A DNA stretch of 64,000 nucleotides from JARFPW01 sp035464655 (GCA_035464655.1 DATHRZ010000044.1:62001-126000); one strand, 5' to 3'. Counted from the stretch's first letter, positions 25,222 through 34,560 are shown. Numbers and translations are program-made. Notes: generated by a model from the letters alone, not told the origin.

Positions 25222-25887
25222 TCAGTGGCCCGGCATGAAGAAGCCGACGACCACGAAGCCGCCGATCAACAGAATGACGAACAGGATCGACAGCAGGTTG
25301 AAGTACTTTTCGACGAACTCCCGAATTCGCTCGCCGAATACGGTGAGCAGGCCGGCCACGATGAAGAATCGGGCCCCCCGGCTGACGGTCGAAACGACCA
25401 CGAACGGGAGGAACGCTACCGCGAAGGCCCCCGCCGCGATCGTGAACACCTTGAACGGGATCGGCGTGAACCCGGCGGTACCGAGCGTGAGCCACAGATT
25501 CTCGTTGAACATCTGCCCGAGCGACACGTAGTGACCGGTCGCTCCATAGAATTCGAGAATCGCCTGGCCGATCGAGGCGAACAGAAAGCTGCCGATCATG
25601 TAGCCCGCGACCGCCCCGAGCACCGAACCCGCCGTGCAGACCGTCGCGAACCACAGTCCTCGCGTCGGACGCCCGATGACGAGAGGTATCAGGAGGGCGT
25701 CCGGCGGAATCGGAAAGAACGACGACTCGGCGAAGGCGATGCCGAACAGGGCCCATGCTCCGCCGGGCCGATCCGCCCAGCCGAGCACCCAGTCGTACAT
25801 ACGCCGCAGCAAGCCGCGGCGCTCTGGTGGAGGCAGAGGACCGTCGTGCATCGATCCGCTCTCGGCGGTCCGCGCGTCGCTCACCAT
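25222..25887 (-). CDS. YqaA-like DedA/VTT-domain membrane protein
   Basis: A 221-residue inner-membrane protein with four to five hydrophobic segments and the VTT-domain landmarks GIAFAESSFFPIPPDALLIPL (about 48-68) and GTAGFTPIPFKVFTIAAGAF (about 135-155). It resembles the YqaA branch, distinct from the DedA protein encoded at 3298. Family members are proposed lipid or lipid-carrier translocases. The start is ATG 25887, which overlaps the pcm stop by 7 bp; the next codon GTG would give a 4-bp overlap. The substrate is unknown. Confidence 0.8.
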   Translation of the reverse strand: MVSDARTAESGSMHDGPLPPPERRGLLRRMYDWVLGWADRPGGAWALFGIAFAESSFFPIPPDALLIPLVIGRPTRGLWFATVCTAGSVLGAVAGYMIGSFLFASIGQAILEFYGATGHYVSLGQMFNENLWLTLGTAGFTPIPFKVFTIAAGAFAVAFLPFVVVSTVSRGARFFIVAGLLTVFGERIREFVEKYFNLLSILFVILLIGGFVVVGFFMPGH

Positions 25888-26549
25888 CCTTCCTCACCGA
25901 CCAGCGGTACGAACCGGGCCTCGTCAATCGCCGTCATCTCGATTCCCTTCTCTTCGGACTCGGGGGTCGGCTTGGTGATCAGTGTGAGTTTCTGCGTGCT
26001 TCCGTCACCGACCGGAACGAGCAGCCGTCCTCCGGGGGCGAGTTGCTCGATCAGACTTTCGGGCGGCTGCGGCGCGGCGGCGCCGACGAGGATCCGGTCG
26101 AACGGGGCGTGCTCGCTCCAGCCTTTGCTGCCGTCTCCGACGCGAAGCGTGACGTTCTCAGTCCCGAATTCTTCGAGCGCGGCACGGCCAAGCGCCGCGA
26201 TCTCGGGAACGACCTCGATCGTGTATACGTGCTCGACGAGGTGGGCGAGCAGAGCCGTCTGGAACCCCGAGCCCGTACCGATCTCGAGCACCCGCTCGGT
26301 GCCTTCGATCTCCATCAGCTGCAAGTGGAGCGCATGGACGCCGGGCCGTGAGATCGTCTGCCGGTGCCCCAGGGGGAGCGCGACGTTTTCGTAAGCCCGA
26401 TGGCGCACGGCTTCGGGAACGAACAGGTGCCGCGGCACCTCGTCGAACGCGTACAGCACGGCGAGATCGGTGATGCCGCCGCCTCGCAGCATCTCGATCA
26501 GCCGGCGGCGCGATCGGCGGTAGGCGCCCTCGTGGGCTACAGCGACCAG
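25881..26549 (-). CDS. pcm: Protein-L-isoaspartate O-methyltransferase
   Basis: This SAM-dependent enzyme repairs isoaspartyl residues in damaged proteins. Motifs are RHLFVPE, ALPLGHRQTIS, the SAM site VLEIGTGSGFQTALLAHL and the C-terminal RFVPLVGEEGW. Family-like sequence (YRRSRRRLIEMLRGGGI) begins before the nearest downstream ATG (26492). The only upstream ATG (26684) lies 148 bp inside surE. The given start is a CTG (26549) with GAGG 7 nt before it, overlapping the surE stop by 13 bp; it gives 222 residues against 208 in E. coli. The function is firm; the start is not. The surE-pcm pairing is common. Confidence 0.85.
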   Translation of the reverse strand: MVAVAHEGAYRRSRRRLIEMLRGGGITDLAVLYAFDEVPRHLFVPEAVRHRAYENVALPLGHRQTISRPGVHALHLQLMEIEGTERVLEIGTGSGFQTALLAHLVEHVYTIEVVPEIAALGRAALEEFGTENVTLRVGDGSKGWSEHAPFDRILVGAAAPQPPESLIEQLAPGGRLLVPVGDGSTQKLTLITKPTPESEEKGIEMTAIDEARFVPLVGEEGW

Positions 26550-27310
26550 GACGTGACCTCGTCGAGAAGGCGGTGGTTGGTCAGGTCGAGATGCAGGGGC
26601 GTGACCGACACGAAGCCCGCTTCGACGGCCCGGAAGTCGGAATTCTCCCCGCCCGACCAGCTCGAGACGCCGCCACCGATCCAAAAGTACTCCCGGCCGC
26701 CGGGATCTTCGCGCCGGATGAGCGAATCGGAATAGACGCGCCGCCCCAGCGTCGTGACACGGATGCCCTCGATCTCCTCCACCGGCCTCATCGGAAGATT
26801 GATATTGAAGAACGTCTCCGCGGGAAAGTCGTCACGCACGATCAGACCGCGCAGCAACTCCGTGAGCAGCGTCGCGTAGGCGCCGAGGTCCTCGCGTCCT
26901 CCCCCCGCCCACGACACCGCAATCGAAGGAATGCCGAGGATCGTGCCTTCCATGGCAGCAGCCACCGTTCCCGAGTACAGCACGTCTTCGCCCATGTTCG
27001 GCCCGTGGTTCACCCCCGAGAGGATGAAATCGGGACGCCACGGAAGCAGCTCCTTCACGGCGATGAGCACGCAATCGGTCGGAGTTCCGTCGATCACGTG
27101 GCGTCCCGGGCCGACCTCGGTGACCCGCAGCGGGCGATGCAGCGTGAGCGAATGGCTGGTCGCGCTCTGCTCGCGATCGGGGGCGACGACGCGGGGCTCG
27201 CCGAGGACCGACGCCACGGACTCGAGGAGCTCGAGCCCCGGGGCGTGGATACCGTCGTCGTTCGTGCACAGGATGCGCCGTACCGGGGGCGTGTCGCCGT
27301 TGTGTGACAC
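26537..27310 (-). CDS. surE: 5'-nucleotidase SurE
   Basis: A 257-residue metal-dependent nucleoside monophosphatase/exopolyphosphatase. Metal ligands Asp18 and Asp19 (CTNDDGIHAPG), Ser49 (EQSATSHSLT) and Asn101 (SGVNHGPNMG) match the E. coli pattern. The start is GTG 27310, shortly before RRILCTNDDG; an ATG at 27364 would overlap the MerR gene by 50 bp. It lies 4 bp after the MerR stop and upstream of pcm, a stationary-phase survival pair in many bacteria. Confidence 0.94.
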   Translation of the reverse strand: MSHNGDTPPVRRILCTNDDGIHAPGLELLESVASVLGEPRVVAPDREQSATSHSLTLHRPLRVTEVGPGRHVIDGTPTDCVLIAVKELLPWRPDFILSGVNHGPNMGEDVLYSGTVAAAMEGTILGIPSIAVSWAGGGREDLGAYATLLTELLRGLIVRDDFPAETFFNINLPMRPVEEIEGIRVTTLGRRVYSDSLIRREDPGGREYFWIGGGVSSWSGGENSDFRAVEAGFVSVTPLHLDLTNHRLLDEVTSWSL

Positions 27311-27314
27311 AGTC

Positions 27315-27665
27315 TCAGACGTCGAGGAGATCGACCAGCTCGTCGGCTTCCTGCCGCAGGTCACGCACGGTCTCGTTGCTCCAGGCGATGCGCGACGCGC
27401 GGGTGATCTTTCCCTCTTTGCGGAGTTCCTCGAGCTTTTGGCGCGCGCCCTCGATCGTGTAGCGCTCGGTGTGCAGGAGATGGCGGATCAGGTGGATCAG
27501 CTTGATCTCCTTGCGTCGGTAGACCCGGTTGCCTCCGCTGTTCTTCGACGGACGGAGCGCCGAGAACTGGGTCTCCCAATACCGCAGGACGTGCGGTTTC
27601 AGGTCGACGAGTTCGCAGACCTCGCCGATCGAGTAGTACTCCTTGGGGGCGATACGGTCGGCCAA
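27315..27665 (-). CDS. MerR-family transcriptional regulator
   Basis: A 116-residue protein with the MerR winged helix-turn-helix near the N-terminus (YYSIGEVCELVDLKPHVLRYWETQF, then SGGNRVYRRKEIKLIHLIRHLL) and a short helical C-terminal part with no cysteine metal site or large effector domain. It resembles the small HspR/MerR-like regulators found near surE or himA-like loci. The target is not evident. It is 4 bp after gpsA and 4 bp before surE, so it is probably cotranscribed rather than a local switch. Confidence 0.85.
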   Translation of the reverse strand: MADRIAPKEYYSIGEVCELVDLKPHVLRYWETQFSALRPSKNSGGNRVYRRKEIKLIHLIRHLLHTERYTIEGARQKLEELRKEGKITRASRIAWSNETVRDLRQEADELVDLLDV

Positions 27666-27669
27666 GCGC

Positions 27670-28680
27670 TCAGCTCCAGCGTTCGGGTTTGGGCTCGCGC
27701 GCCATCAGTCGGGCGAGCGCCGCCATCGGATCGACACTCTCGTACAGCACGGAGTATACGGCTTCGACGATGGGCATTTCCACCCCGTGGGCCGAGGCGA
27801 GCTCGCGGGCCGCTCGCGTGGTGCGCACGCCCTCGGCCACGGCATCCATTTCCTCCAGTACGGTTTCGAGATTGCGGCCCGACCCGAGGGCGAGACCAAC
27901 CCGCCGATTGCGGCTCAGATCGCCCGTGCAGGTGAGCACCAGGTCGCCCATGCCTGCCAGTCCGGCCAGCGTCACGGCCTGCCCGCCCCCGGTCTCGACC
28001 AGGCGGCCCATCTCGGCCAGGCCGCGGGTCAGGAGCGCCGCCCGGGCATTGTTGCCGAGGCCCAGGCCGTCGCTGATACCGGCGGCGATGGCCATCACGT
28101 TCTTGAGCGACCCCCCCACCTCCGTGCCGACTACGTCCGACTGCGTGTACAGCCTGAAGCGCTCGCTCTGGAACATCTCCTGGACGGCCTTCGCATGACC
28201 CGTGTCGGACGATGCCAGGGTGACCGCGGTGGGCAACCCGCGAGCCAGTTCGGCGGCGAAGCTCGGACCGGAGAGTACGACGACGCCCTCGGCGAGGGCT
28301 CCGGGCAGGACTTCGGCCAGGACCTGCGACATCCGCAGATTCGACTCGAGCTCGAGTCCCTTCGAGGCGCTGATCAACAGGGCATCCGGTGCGACGTGCG
28401 GGGCGGCCGCCGACATCACCGAGCGGACGTAGTGCGACGGGCTCACCGAGAGCACGGCGTCGGCCTCGTCCAGGACGGCGGAGATGTCGCGATCGACGTC
28501 GAGGTCGGGCGCCAGGTCGACGCCCGGCAGGTACCGTTCGTTGCGGCCCGTCGCCTTCAGGTCCGCCTCGAGCTCCTCGGACCACGCCCACAGCCGGACC
28601 TCGTGTCCGTTGCGCGCCAGCGCGTCCGCCAGGGCGGTGCCCCAGCTTCCCGCGCCCAGCACGGCGACGCGGCGACTCAT
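27670..28680 (-). CDS. gpsA: Glycerol-3-phosphate dehydrogenase [NAD(P)+]
   Basis: A 336-residue cytoplasmic enzyme that reduces dihydroxyacetone phosphate to sn-glycerol 3-phosphate for phospholipid synthesis. The dinucleotide loop GAGSWGTALA (9-18), SASKGLE near 104-110, catalytic Lys193 in GGSLKNVMAIAAG, and AGMGDLVLTCTGDLSRNRR are visible. The start overlaps the plsY stop (ATGA), so the enzyme making the acceptor and the acyltransferase using it are translationally coupled. Confidence 0.96.
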   Translation of the reverse strand: MSRRVAVLGAGSWGTALADALARNGHEVRLWAWSEELEADLKATGRNERYLPGVDLAPDLDVDRDISAVLDEADAVLSVSPSHYVRSVMSAAAPHVAPDALLISASKGLELESNLRMSQVLAEVLPGALAEGVVVLSGPSFAAELARGLPTAVTLASSDTGHAKAVQEMFQSERFRLYTQSDVVGTEVGGSLKNVMAIAAGISDGLGLGNNARAALLTRGLAEMGRLVETGGGQAVTLAGLAGMGDLVLTCTGDLSRNRRVGLALGSGRNLETVLEEMDAVAEGVRTTRAARELASAHGVEMPIVEAVYSVLYESVDPMAALARLMAREPKPERWS

Positions 28681-29294
28681 TCCGCGGCTCCGGAGCGGCG
28701 GCCCGACCCGAACCGGTGCTCCGTACCGGCCGCGAGCCGCCGGATGTTCTCACGGTGTGTCCACCAGACGAACAGGGCTACGACCGCGCAGAACCAGACG
28801 GTCGCGGTAGGCGCGTCGAAAACGAGGGCGAGCAGTGGAACGAGCGTGGCCGTCGCGATCGACCCGACCGACACGTAGCGGGTCAGCGACACGATGCCGA
28901 TCCATACCAGCAGGGCGACGAGCGTGGCGAGCGGCGCCAGTGCGAGAAGGACGCCCGCACCCGTTGCGACCCCCTTCCCTCCACGAAATCGTAGCGTGAA
29001 CGGCCAGACGTGTCCGGCGATCGCCGCAAGTCCGTAGGCCACGGCCAGGCTGGCCCCCGCCGTTCCGTCCCAACCCGGAAAAAACCACGCCGGGACGAAA
29101 CCCTTGGCGACGTCGACGACGACCACCGGCGCCGCCGCGCCGGCGCCGAGCACCCGGTAGACGTTCGTGGCACCCAGATTTCCGCTGCCGTGCTCCCGAA
29201 GATCGATGCCGCGCATCCGCCCGACCAGGAAGCCGGACGGCAGGCTTCCAAGCACATAGGCCAGCAGCACGAAGACCAGAACCTCGGCACTCAT
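28677..29294 (-). CDS. plsY: Glycerol-3-phosphate acyltransferase PlsY
   Basis: A 205-residue inner-membrane enzyme that transfers acyl groups from acyl-phosphate to glycerol 3-phosphate. It has about five hydrophobic helices and the three family motifs: LGSLPSGFLVGR, HGSGNLGATNVYRVLG and RFRGGKGVATGAG. The short arginine-rich tail is cytoplasmic. It overlaps both neighbours by 4 bp (der and gpsA). The matching plsX is not in the window; it may lie before the fab genes at the left edge. Confidence 0.95.
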   Translation of the reverse strand: MSAEVLVFVLLAYVLGSLPSGFLVGRMRGIDLREHGSGNLGATNVYRVLGAGAAAPVVVVDVAKGFVPAWFFPGWDGTAGASLAVAYGLAAIAGHVWPFTLRFRGGKGVATGAGVLLALAPLATLVALLVWIGIVSLTRYVSVGSIATATLVPLLALVFDAPTATVWFCAVVALFVWWTHRENIRRLAAGTEHRFGSGRRSGAAE

Positions 29295-30664
29295 CTCCGT
29301 TCCTCGTCGCGGTCACGGGCGCGGGTGCGGATACGCAGGGGCGCGCCCTCGAATCCCCACGCCTCGCGGAATCCATTGTGAAGATAACGGATGTAGGAGT
29401 CGAGCAAGTCGCGGGGGCGGTTGACCCAGACGACGAAGGTCGGTGGATCGACCGCCACCTGGCTGGCGTAAAGAATCTTCACGTCGCCCCGCGACCCCTG
29501 CGGGGGCTGCTGGCGCTCGACGAGGCGGCGCAGGACACGGTTCACCTCTGCGGTCGGCACCCGTTTCTCGCGTGCCGCCTGCACGTTGCGCGCGATCTCC
29601 AGCACGCGCCGCACCCGCTTTCCGCTCAGGGCCGACGTCGTGACGATCGGAACCCAGCGCAGGTACGGGGCGCGGTCGCGGAGCTCCTTCTCGAACAAAG
29701 CCACGACGTCGGGACCCCGGTCCTCGATGAGATCCCACTTGTTGGCGACCAGGATGAGGCCGCACCCGGCGTCCCACGCCTGCTCGCCGATCCGGAAGTC
29801 CTGATTGGTGACGCCGGCCAAACAGTCGACGACCAGGGCGCACACGTCGGCTCGCTCGATCGCCCGGGCCGCCCTCAGCCGGCTGTAGAACTCGACGTCG
29901 TCGTCGACCCGTGCCCGGCGCCGCAGCCCGGCCGTGTCGATGAGGCAGATCCGGTCGCCCTCGAACTCGAGATAGGTGTCGATGGCGTCGCGGGTGGTTC
30001 CCGCCTCGTGGTGCACGAGTACGCGCTCCTCGCCCAGCAGACGGTTCACGAAGCTCGACTTGCCGACGTTCGGCTTGCCGATCACGGCAAGGCGCAAGGT
30101 GACGTCTTCGGCCAGGGCGGGCGGCGGATCGGGCAGCGCCCGAACGACGTGATCGAGCAGGTCTCCCGTACCCCGTCCGCTCAACGCGGAAACGGGTGTC
30201 GGGTTCGCCAGCCCGAGTTCGTGGAACTCGTGATGTTCGAGGGCAGCGGCGGGATCGTCGAGCTTGTTGACGGCCAGCACGATCGGCCGACCCGACTTCC
30301 GCATCAGCTCCGCGACGTGCTGATCGACGGGATGAACGCCTGTTCGTCCGTCGACGACGAACAGGATTACGTCGGCGTGCTCGACCGCCGTCATGACCTG
30401 CCGGCGCACGTCGCCGTCGAGCGGACCGGGGTCGTCGTCGAGGATGCCGCCGGTGTCCACCAGCCGGAAATCCCTGCCGCTCCAGTCGGCCACGGCGAAT
30501 TGCCGGTCGCGGGTCACGCCGGGACGCTCGGCGACGATCGCGACCCGCCGGCCGAGGATCCGGTTGAACAGAGTGGACTTCCCGACGTTCGGACGCCCCA
30601 CGATGGCTACGGTCGGCAGGCCTAAACCTTCGCCAGCGTCTCCGTTATGTGCGTGGACGGGCAT
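29291..30664 (-). CDS. der: Ribosome-associated GTPase Der (EngA)
   Basis: A 457-residue tandem GTPase needed for 50S ribosome maturation. G domain 1 starts at GRPNVGKST (23-31) with NKLD at 133-136; G domain 2 has GKPNVGKSS (196-204) and a later NKWD; a KH-like domain closes the protein (about 355-457). The ATG at 30664 has GGAG 8 nt upstream and overlaps the end of the DUF512 gene by 43 bp; no later start precedes the first G motif. Confidence 0.95.
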   Translation of the reverse strand: MPVHAHNGDAGEGLGLPTVAIVGRPNVGKSTLFNRILGRRVAIVAERPGVTRDRQFAVADWSGRDFRLVDTGGILDDDPGPLDGDVRRQVMTAVEHADVILFVVDGRTGVHPVDQHVAELMRKSGRPIVLAVNKLDDPAAALEHHEFHELGLANPTPVSALSGRGTGDLLDHVVRALPDPPPALAEDVTLRLAVIGKPNVGKSSFVNRLLGEERVLVHHEAGTTRDAIDTYLEFEGDRICLIDTAGLRRRARVDDDVEFYSRLRAARAIERADVCALVVDCLAGVTNQDFRIGEQAWDAGCGLILVANKWDLIEDRGPDVVALFEKELRDRAPYLRWVPIVTTSALSGKRVRRVLEIARNVQAAREKRVPTAEVNRVLRRLVERQQPPQGSRGDVKILYASQVAVDPPTFVVWVNRPRDLLDSYIRYLHNGFREAWGFEGAPLRIRTRARDRDEERR

Positions 30665-31899
30665 ATCTCGAGCTCCGGTAGTTCTGCCTGCAGTTCTTCA
30701 AGCCGCATGTCGTCGAGAAACAGTTCATCATCGTTCAGCGCCGACCGGCTGAACAGGGCGAGGTCGAAGTTCCGGTATGGGCGCAACGCCCGAAGATGAT
30801 CATCGCCGCCGAGCAATCCCGCCGTCGTGACCATCGGACCGTACAACCCGTTGACGACCGACACGGTCTCCACCTGCGCCCCCGTCGCCGCGGCGATGTC
30901 GTCACCGAGCTCGCGCAGGTGTCGCGCCATCGACGTACCCGTGACGAGCGCGATGCGGCGGCCGTCGAGCCGCGGCAACCGGTCGAGGTCGCCCTTCACC
31001 TGGTCCCGCAGAATGGAAATTGCGCCTACCCCGTTCGCCATCAGTTCCTGGTCGTCGAAATAGTCGGCCCCCGGGACGGCGACGTCGGCCTGCAGGAACA
31101 GCTCGTCGGCCGCGTAGCACCAGGCGGTCCCCCGCTCCGAGCGCGCCCGGTCGCGCGCCCCGTCGATCATCGTCAGCGCGGCGCGGCATTCGTCCCGCGT
31201 CAGCCCCCGGATACCACGATCGGCGTTGAACTCCGTCAGCCCGACAGGGACGATCGACAGCGAGATCACGTCGGAACCCCGTGCATAAAGATCGTCGATC
31301 GTCCGGCGCAGGATCTCGCCGTCGTTCACGTCCGGGCACAGGACGACCTGCGCGTGCACTCGGATGTCCCCTGCCGCCAGTCGGTCGAGATCCTGGTTGA
31401 TATTCGCCGACCTCGGGTTGACCAGCATCCGCCGCCGCGCCTCGGGGTCGGTCGCGTGGACGCTGACGTACAGGGGCGTGAGCCGCTGCTCGAAGATCCG
31501 CTCCCAGTCGTCGTCCCGCAGGTTCGTGAGGGTGACGTAGTGCCCGAACATGAACGACAGCCGGTAGTCGTCGTCCTTGATGTAGAGGTTCGCGCGTAGC
31601 TTGTCGACCTTCGGGTTCCCCTTCACGAAGCAGAACGGGCAGGCGTTCGTGCACCGTCGAACCTTGTCGGGCTCGGGAACGATCCCTAGGACGAGGTTCG
31701 GATCCTTCTCGATGTCGTAGACGACCGGCGCGCCGTCGGCCTCCGCGCCCTCGACGATCAGCTTCGCGTCGGCCTCGTAGAACATGAGGTCGAGCGCGTC
31801 ACGCAACTCGTGATCGTTGATCGTGAACAGGCACGAACCGGGTCCGATTCCCACCTCTTCCGCGATCGAATCCGGACGGACGGACTGAACGCGGATCAT
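30622..31899 (-). CDS. DUF512 radical-SAM-like protein with N-terminal PDZ-like domain
   Basis: A 425-residue protein. A PDZ-like segment (1-60, IRVQSVRPDSIAEEVGIGPG) precedes an iron-sulfur motif of radical-SAM spacing, Cys83-X3-Cys87-X2-Cys90 (CTNACPFCFVK), then a partial TIM-barrel and the C-terminal DUF512 domain. The family is widespread and characteristically adjacent to der, as here, suggesting a link to ribosome biogenesis or tRNA/rRNA chemistry (inference). The reaction is unknown. ATG 31899 lies 22 bp after the TPR gene stop. Confidence 0.88.
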   Translation of the reverse strand: MIRVQSVRPDSIAEEVGIGPGSCLFTINDHELRDALDLMFYEADAKLIVEGAEADGAPVVYDIEKDPNLVLGIVPEPDKVRRCTNACPFCFVKGNPKVDKLRANLYIKDDDYRLSFMFGHYVTLTNLRDDDWERIFEQRLTPLYVSVHATDPEARRRMLVNPRSANINQDLDRLAAGDIRVHAQVVLCPDVNDGEILRRTIDDLYARGSDVISLSIVPVGLTEFNADRGIRGLTRDECRAALTMIDGARDRARSERGTAWCYAADELFLQADVAVPGADYFDDQELMANGVGAISILRDQVKGDLDRLPRLDGRRIALVTGTSMARHLRELGDDIAAATGAQVETVSVVNGLYGPMVTTAGLLGGDDHLRALRPYRNFDLALFSRSALNDDELFLDDMRLEELQAELPELEICPSTHITETLAKV

Positions 31900-31921
31900 C
31901 CGTCCGCCCGGAGTTGATCGT

Positions 31922-33259
31922 TCAGGACGCAGGCGCCTCGTAGCGGAAGCCCGCGATGGGCGCGTCCGTCTCGACCTGCAGCGAAAACGCCGCCACTTCG
32001 CCCTCGGCGGGAACGGTGATATCGAGAGTTTCCGTCATCACGTCGGCGCCGTCCTCGTCGACGAGCGTGACCGGAATCGACAGGGTCGTCCCGGCCTCGG
32101 CCGCGCGAGCCATGACTTCGCCGTCGATCGAATACACGTTGCCGTTCATCGGGGTGATCTGACTACGCAACACCTCGACCGGCAGCGCATCGCGCCGCTC
32201 GAGCAACTCGAGGGCCCGGTCGGAGTCACCGAGCTCGCGGTGCGAGTTCGCGACCAGGTTGTAGGGAACGCGCTCTAGCGGATAGCGCTCGACGAGCTGC
32301 TCGGCCAGCGGCAGGAGCTGCTCGTAGCGCTCGGCCTGGTAGTGGGAGTTCGCGAGGTTCTCGAGCGTTTCCTTGTTGTGCGGATTCAGTTCGTAGGCAC
32401 GCTCGAACGCTTCGGCGGCCCGGGCGAAATTCTGGGCGCGGTACAATCCGATTCCCACCTGCGACCACTGGTTGAACGTGAGGTCGTCGCGGTTCATCAA
32501 CTCGGAGAAGATCTCCTGCGCCTCGTCCTCGCGCTCGGCGTTCATCAGCGCGATGGCGAAGTTCAGCCGTCCGAGCACGTCGTCGGGGTTGGCGGAGCTG
32601 TAGTCCTCGTAGATCTCGAGCGCGCCCTCGACGTCGCCGGCCTGCTGCTTGAGCGTCGCGAGGTTGATGCTGGCCGTGCGGACGATCTGATCCTCGCCGC
32701 CCGCATCGAGCGCCATCTGGTAGAGCTCGATAGCCTTCGCCTGGTCACCGCCCTGCTGATAGAGTTGTCCGGCGTAAGCCAGCGACCGCGCGTCGCGGTT
32801 GATGACGTTAGCCGTCTCGAACCTCTCGAGCGCCGCAGGCGTATCGCCCTGTCGGAGGGCTTCGATACCCGCGTTGAAATGGTCGACCCACGAGTTGAAG
32901 CGCATGCGCTGCGCCTGGTCCTCGCACTGGGGTGCGATTTCTACGAGTGTCGTCAGCATCGAGTCGGCCCCGACCAGGTCTCGCAACTCGAGGTAGGCGT
33001 TCGCGGCGAGCAGATACGAGCGCGCCGGCACCTCTTCCATGCTCCAGTTCTCCTCGAGCTTTTCGAGGGCCCGCTTATACCGTTCTTCCTGGGGCCGAGT
33101 GTCGGTCCGGCTGGCGGCGAGGGAGAACTCGACTTCGGCGCTTCGCGTGTTGCGGTTGCCTTCGTCGACGCAGTCGCCGTCCTGAGCGTATGCGCCGGTC
33201 GGAAGCATCAGCAGCGCCATGAGTCCTGCCGTGGCGTAGTTCCAGCTATCTTTCTTCAT
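31922..33259 (-). CDS. Secreted tetratricopeptide repeat protein
   Basis: A 445-residue protein with a signal peptide (MKKDSWNYATAGLMALLMLP, cleaved near AYAQ). Eight or more TPR-like helical pairs follow from about residue 35 to 370 (GDTPAALERFETANVINRDARS, NFARAAEAFERAYELNPHNKETLENLA), then a C-terminal beta-rich domain. ATG 33259 was chosen because it starts the signal peptide; an in-frame ATG at 33364 would bury it. It is probably a periplasmic scaffold or assembly factor. The partner is unknown. Confidence 0.78.
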   Translation of the reverse strand: MKKDSWNYATAGLMALLMLPTGAYAQDGDCVDEGNRNTRSAEVEFSLAASRTDTRPQEERYKRALEKLEENWSMEEVPARSYLLAANAYLELRDLVGADSMLTTLVEIAPQCEDQAQRMRFNSWVDHFNAGIEALRQGDTPAALERFETANVINRDARSLAYAGQLYQQGGDQAKAIELYQMALDAGGEDQIVRTASINLATLKQQAGDVEGALEIYEDYSSANPDDVLGRLNFAIALMNAEREDEAQEIFSELMNRDDLTFNQWSQVGIGLYRAQNFARAAEAFERAYELNPHNKETLENLANSHYQAERYEQLLPLAEQLVERYPLERVPYNLVANSHRELGDSDRALELLERRDALPVEVLRSQITPMNGNVYSIDGEVMARAAEAGTTLSIPVTLVDEDGADVMTETLDITVPAEGEVAAFSLQVETDAPIAGFRYEAPAS

Positions 33260-33402
33260 GATTCCGTCTGGTCCTGTCATGAGTTCGGTTTCGATGCAGC
33301 GTTCGGTACAGGGTTCCGTGATCCTGCCGGTTTCGCTTTTCGACGCGCCGGAGCTTTCGCCCACGATCCTCGCTCACGTCAGAACTCCGCGCAACCGGGT
33401 CT
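33260..33402. other. 143-bp gap between threonine synthase and the TPR gene
   Basis: I see no gene, hairpin or convincing promoter in it. On the minus strand the frame of the TPR gene stays open through most of the gap, but the sequence is not protein-like and precedes the signal peptide. It is a plausible place for a promoter of the TPR-DUF512-der-plsY-gpsA string. Confidence 0.4.
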
Positions 33403-34560
33403 TCATGTCGTATACCATCCGTAGTTCGAGAGGTTTCCGGTATTGAACAGCACGACGGTGTCTCCCGGCTTCAGATCGCCCCGCGCGAGCAGGCGGCGCA
33501 TGCCCGCCAGTACGGCGCCTCCCTCGATGCCGGGCGCCACGCCGTCGACGGCTGCGAGCTGCTCTCCCGAGGCCCGCATCTCGTCGTCGGAGACCCGTAC
33601 GCCCCCACCTCCCGAGTCCCGCAGAGCCCGCAGCATGAGCGCGTCTCCGCGCGCCGACGGCACGCGAAGCCCCCAGGCGGCGGTGCGGGCGTCGGTCCAC
33701 GCCTCGATCCGGCCCTCCCCCGATTCCCACGCCCGCACGACCGGCGCGCATCCCTCGGCCTGCACGGCGTACATCCGGGTGTCGATGCCGTCGATCCAGC
33801 CGAGTCCGGCTGCCTCCTCGAGCGCCTTCCACGTCCCGATCAGGCCCGTGCCGCCGCCGGTCGGGTACACGACGGCGTCCGGCGGCCGCCAGTCGAGGGC
33901 TTCGAGAATCTCCAGCCCCATCGTCTTCTTCCCTTCGATGCGGAACGGCTCGCGCAGCGTGGACAGGTCGAAAGCGTCCGTCTCGCGCGCGAACTCGGCG
34001 GCGCGCGCGCCGCAGTCCGAAATCAGGCCGGGCACGAGCCGGACGTCGGCTCCGAAGACCCGACAGCGGGCCGTCACGGCGGGCGGCGTGTCTTCGGGGA
34101 TGAAGATCGTCGCAGTGCGACCGGCGCGTGCCGCGTAAGCGGCCAGCGCGACGCCGGCGTTCCCCGCGCTCGGCAGGACGAACGACTCGGCCCCGTCGAG
34201 TGTCGCGCGCGTGACGGCCGCCGACATCCCCCGGTCCTTGAAGCTCCCCGTCGGGTTTCCACCCTCCTCCTTCAACCAGAGCCGAAGGCCGGTATCGAGG
34301 CTCGTCCGCGGCAGCTCGAGCAGCGGAGTTCCTCCTTCCCCGAGGCTGACCGGCGTCTCCTCCGGGCCGAGCGGCAACAGCTCGCGGTAGCGCCACATCC
34401 CGGGTGCGCGCGTCCTCCACCGTTCCCGGAGGCCGGCGGCGTCGTGCGGCCGGTCGTACCGCACGAGCTGCGGCTCTCCACACGTGGGGCACAGCGCCGC
34501 GAGCGGCCGGGGCCCGGACGCATGGTCGCAGGCGCTACAGGCGAGCCGCCAGGTGCTCAT
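33403..34560 (-). CDS. thrC: Threonine synthase (with N-terminal zinc ribbon)
   Basis: A 385-residue fold-type II PLP enzyme that converts O-phosphohomoserine to threonine. The N-terminus has two CxxC pairs (CSACDHA, CPTCGEP), typical of one branch of threonine synthases and PLP-dependent lyases. The PLP lysine sits in GNPTGSFKDRGM, the phosphate loop is PTGGGTG, and the end is GDTVVLFNTGNLSNYGW. The start overlaps the uvrC stop (ATGA). A threonine ammonia-lyase-like role is a less likely alternative. No other thr genes are near. Confidence 0.85.
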   Translation of the reverse strand: MSTWRLACSACDHASGPRPLAALCPTCGEPQLVRYDRPHDAAGLRERWRTRAPGMWRYRELLPLGPEETPVSLGEGGTPLLELPRTSLDTGLRLWLKEEGGNPTGSFKDRGMSAAVTRATLDGAESFVLPSAGNAGVALAAYAARAGRTATIFIPEDTPPAVTARCRVFGADVRLVPGLISDCGARAAEFARETDAFDLSTLREPFRIEGKKTMGLEILEALDWRPPDAVVYPTGGGTGLIGTWKALEEAAGLGWIDGIDTRMYAVQAEGCAPVVRAWESGEGRIEAWTDARTAAWGLRVPSARGDALMLRALRDSGGGGVRVSDDEMRASGEQLAAVDGVAPGIEGGAVLAGMRRLLARGDLKPGDTVVLFNTGNLSNYGWYTT

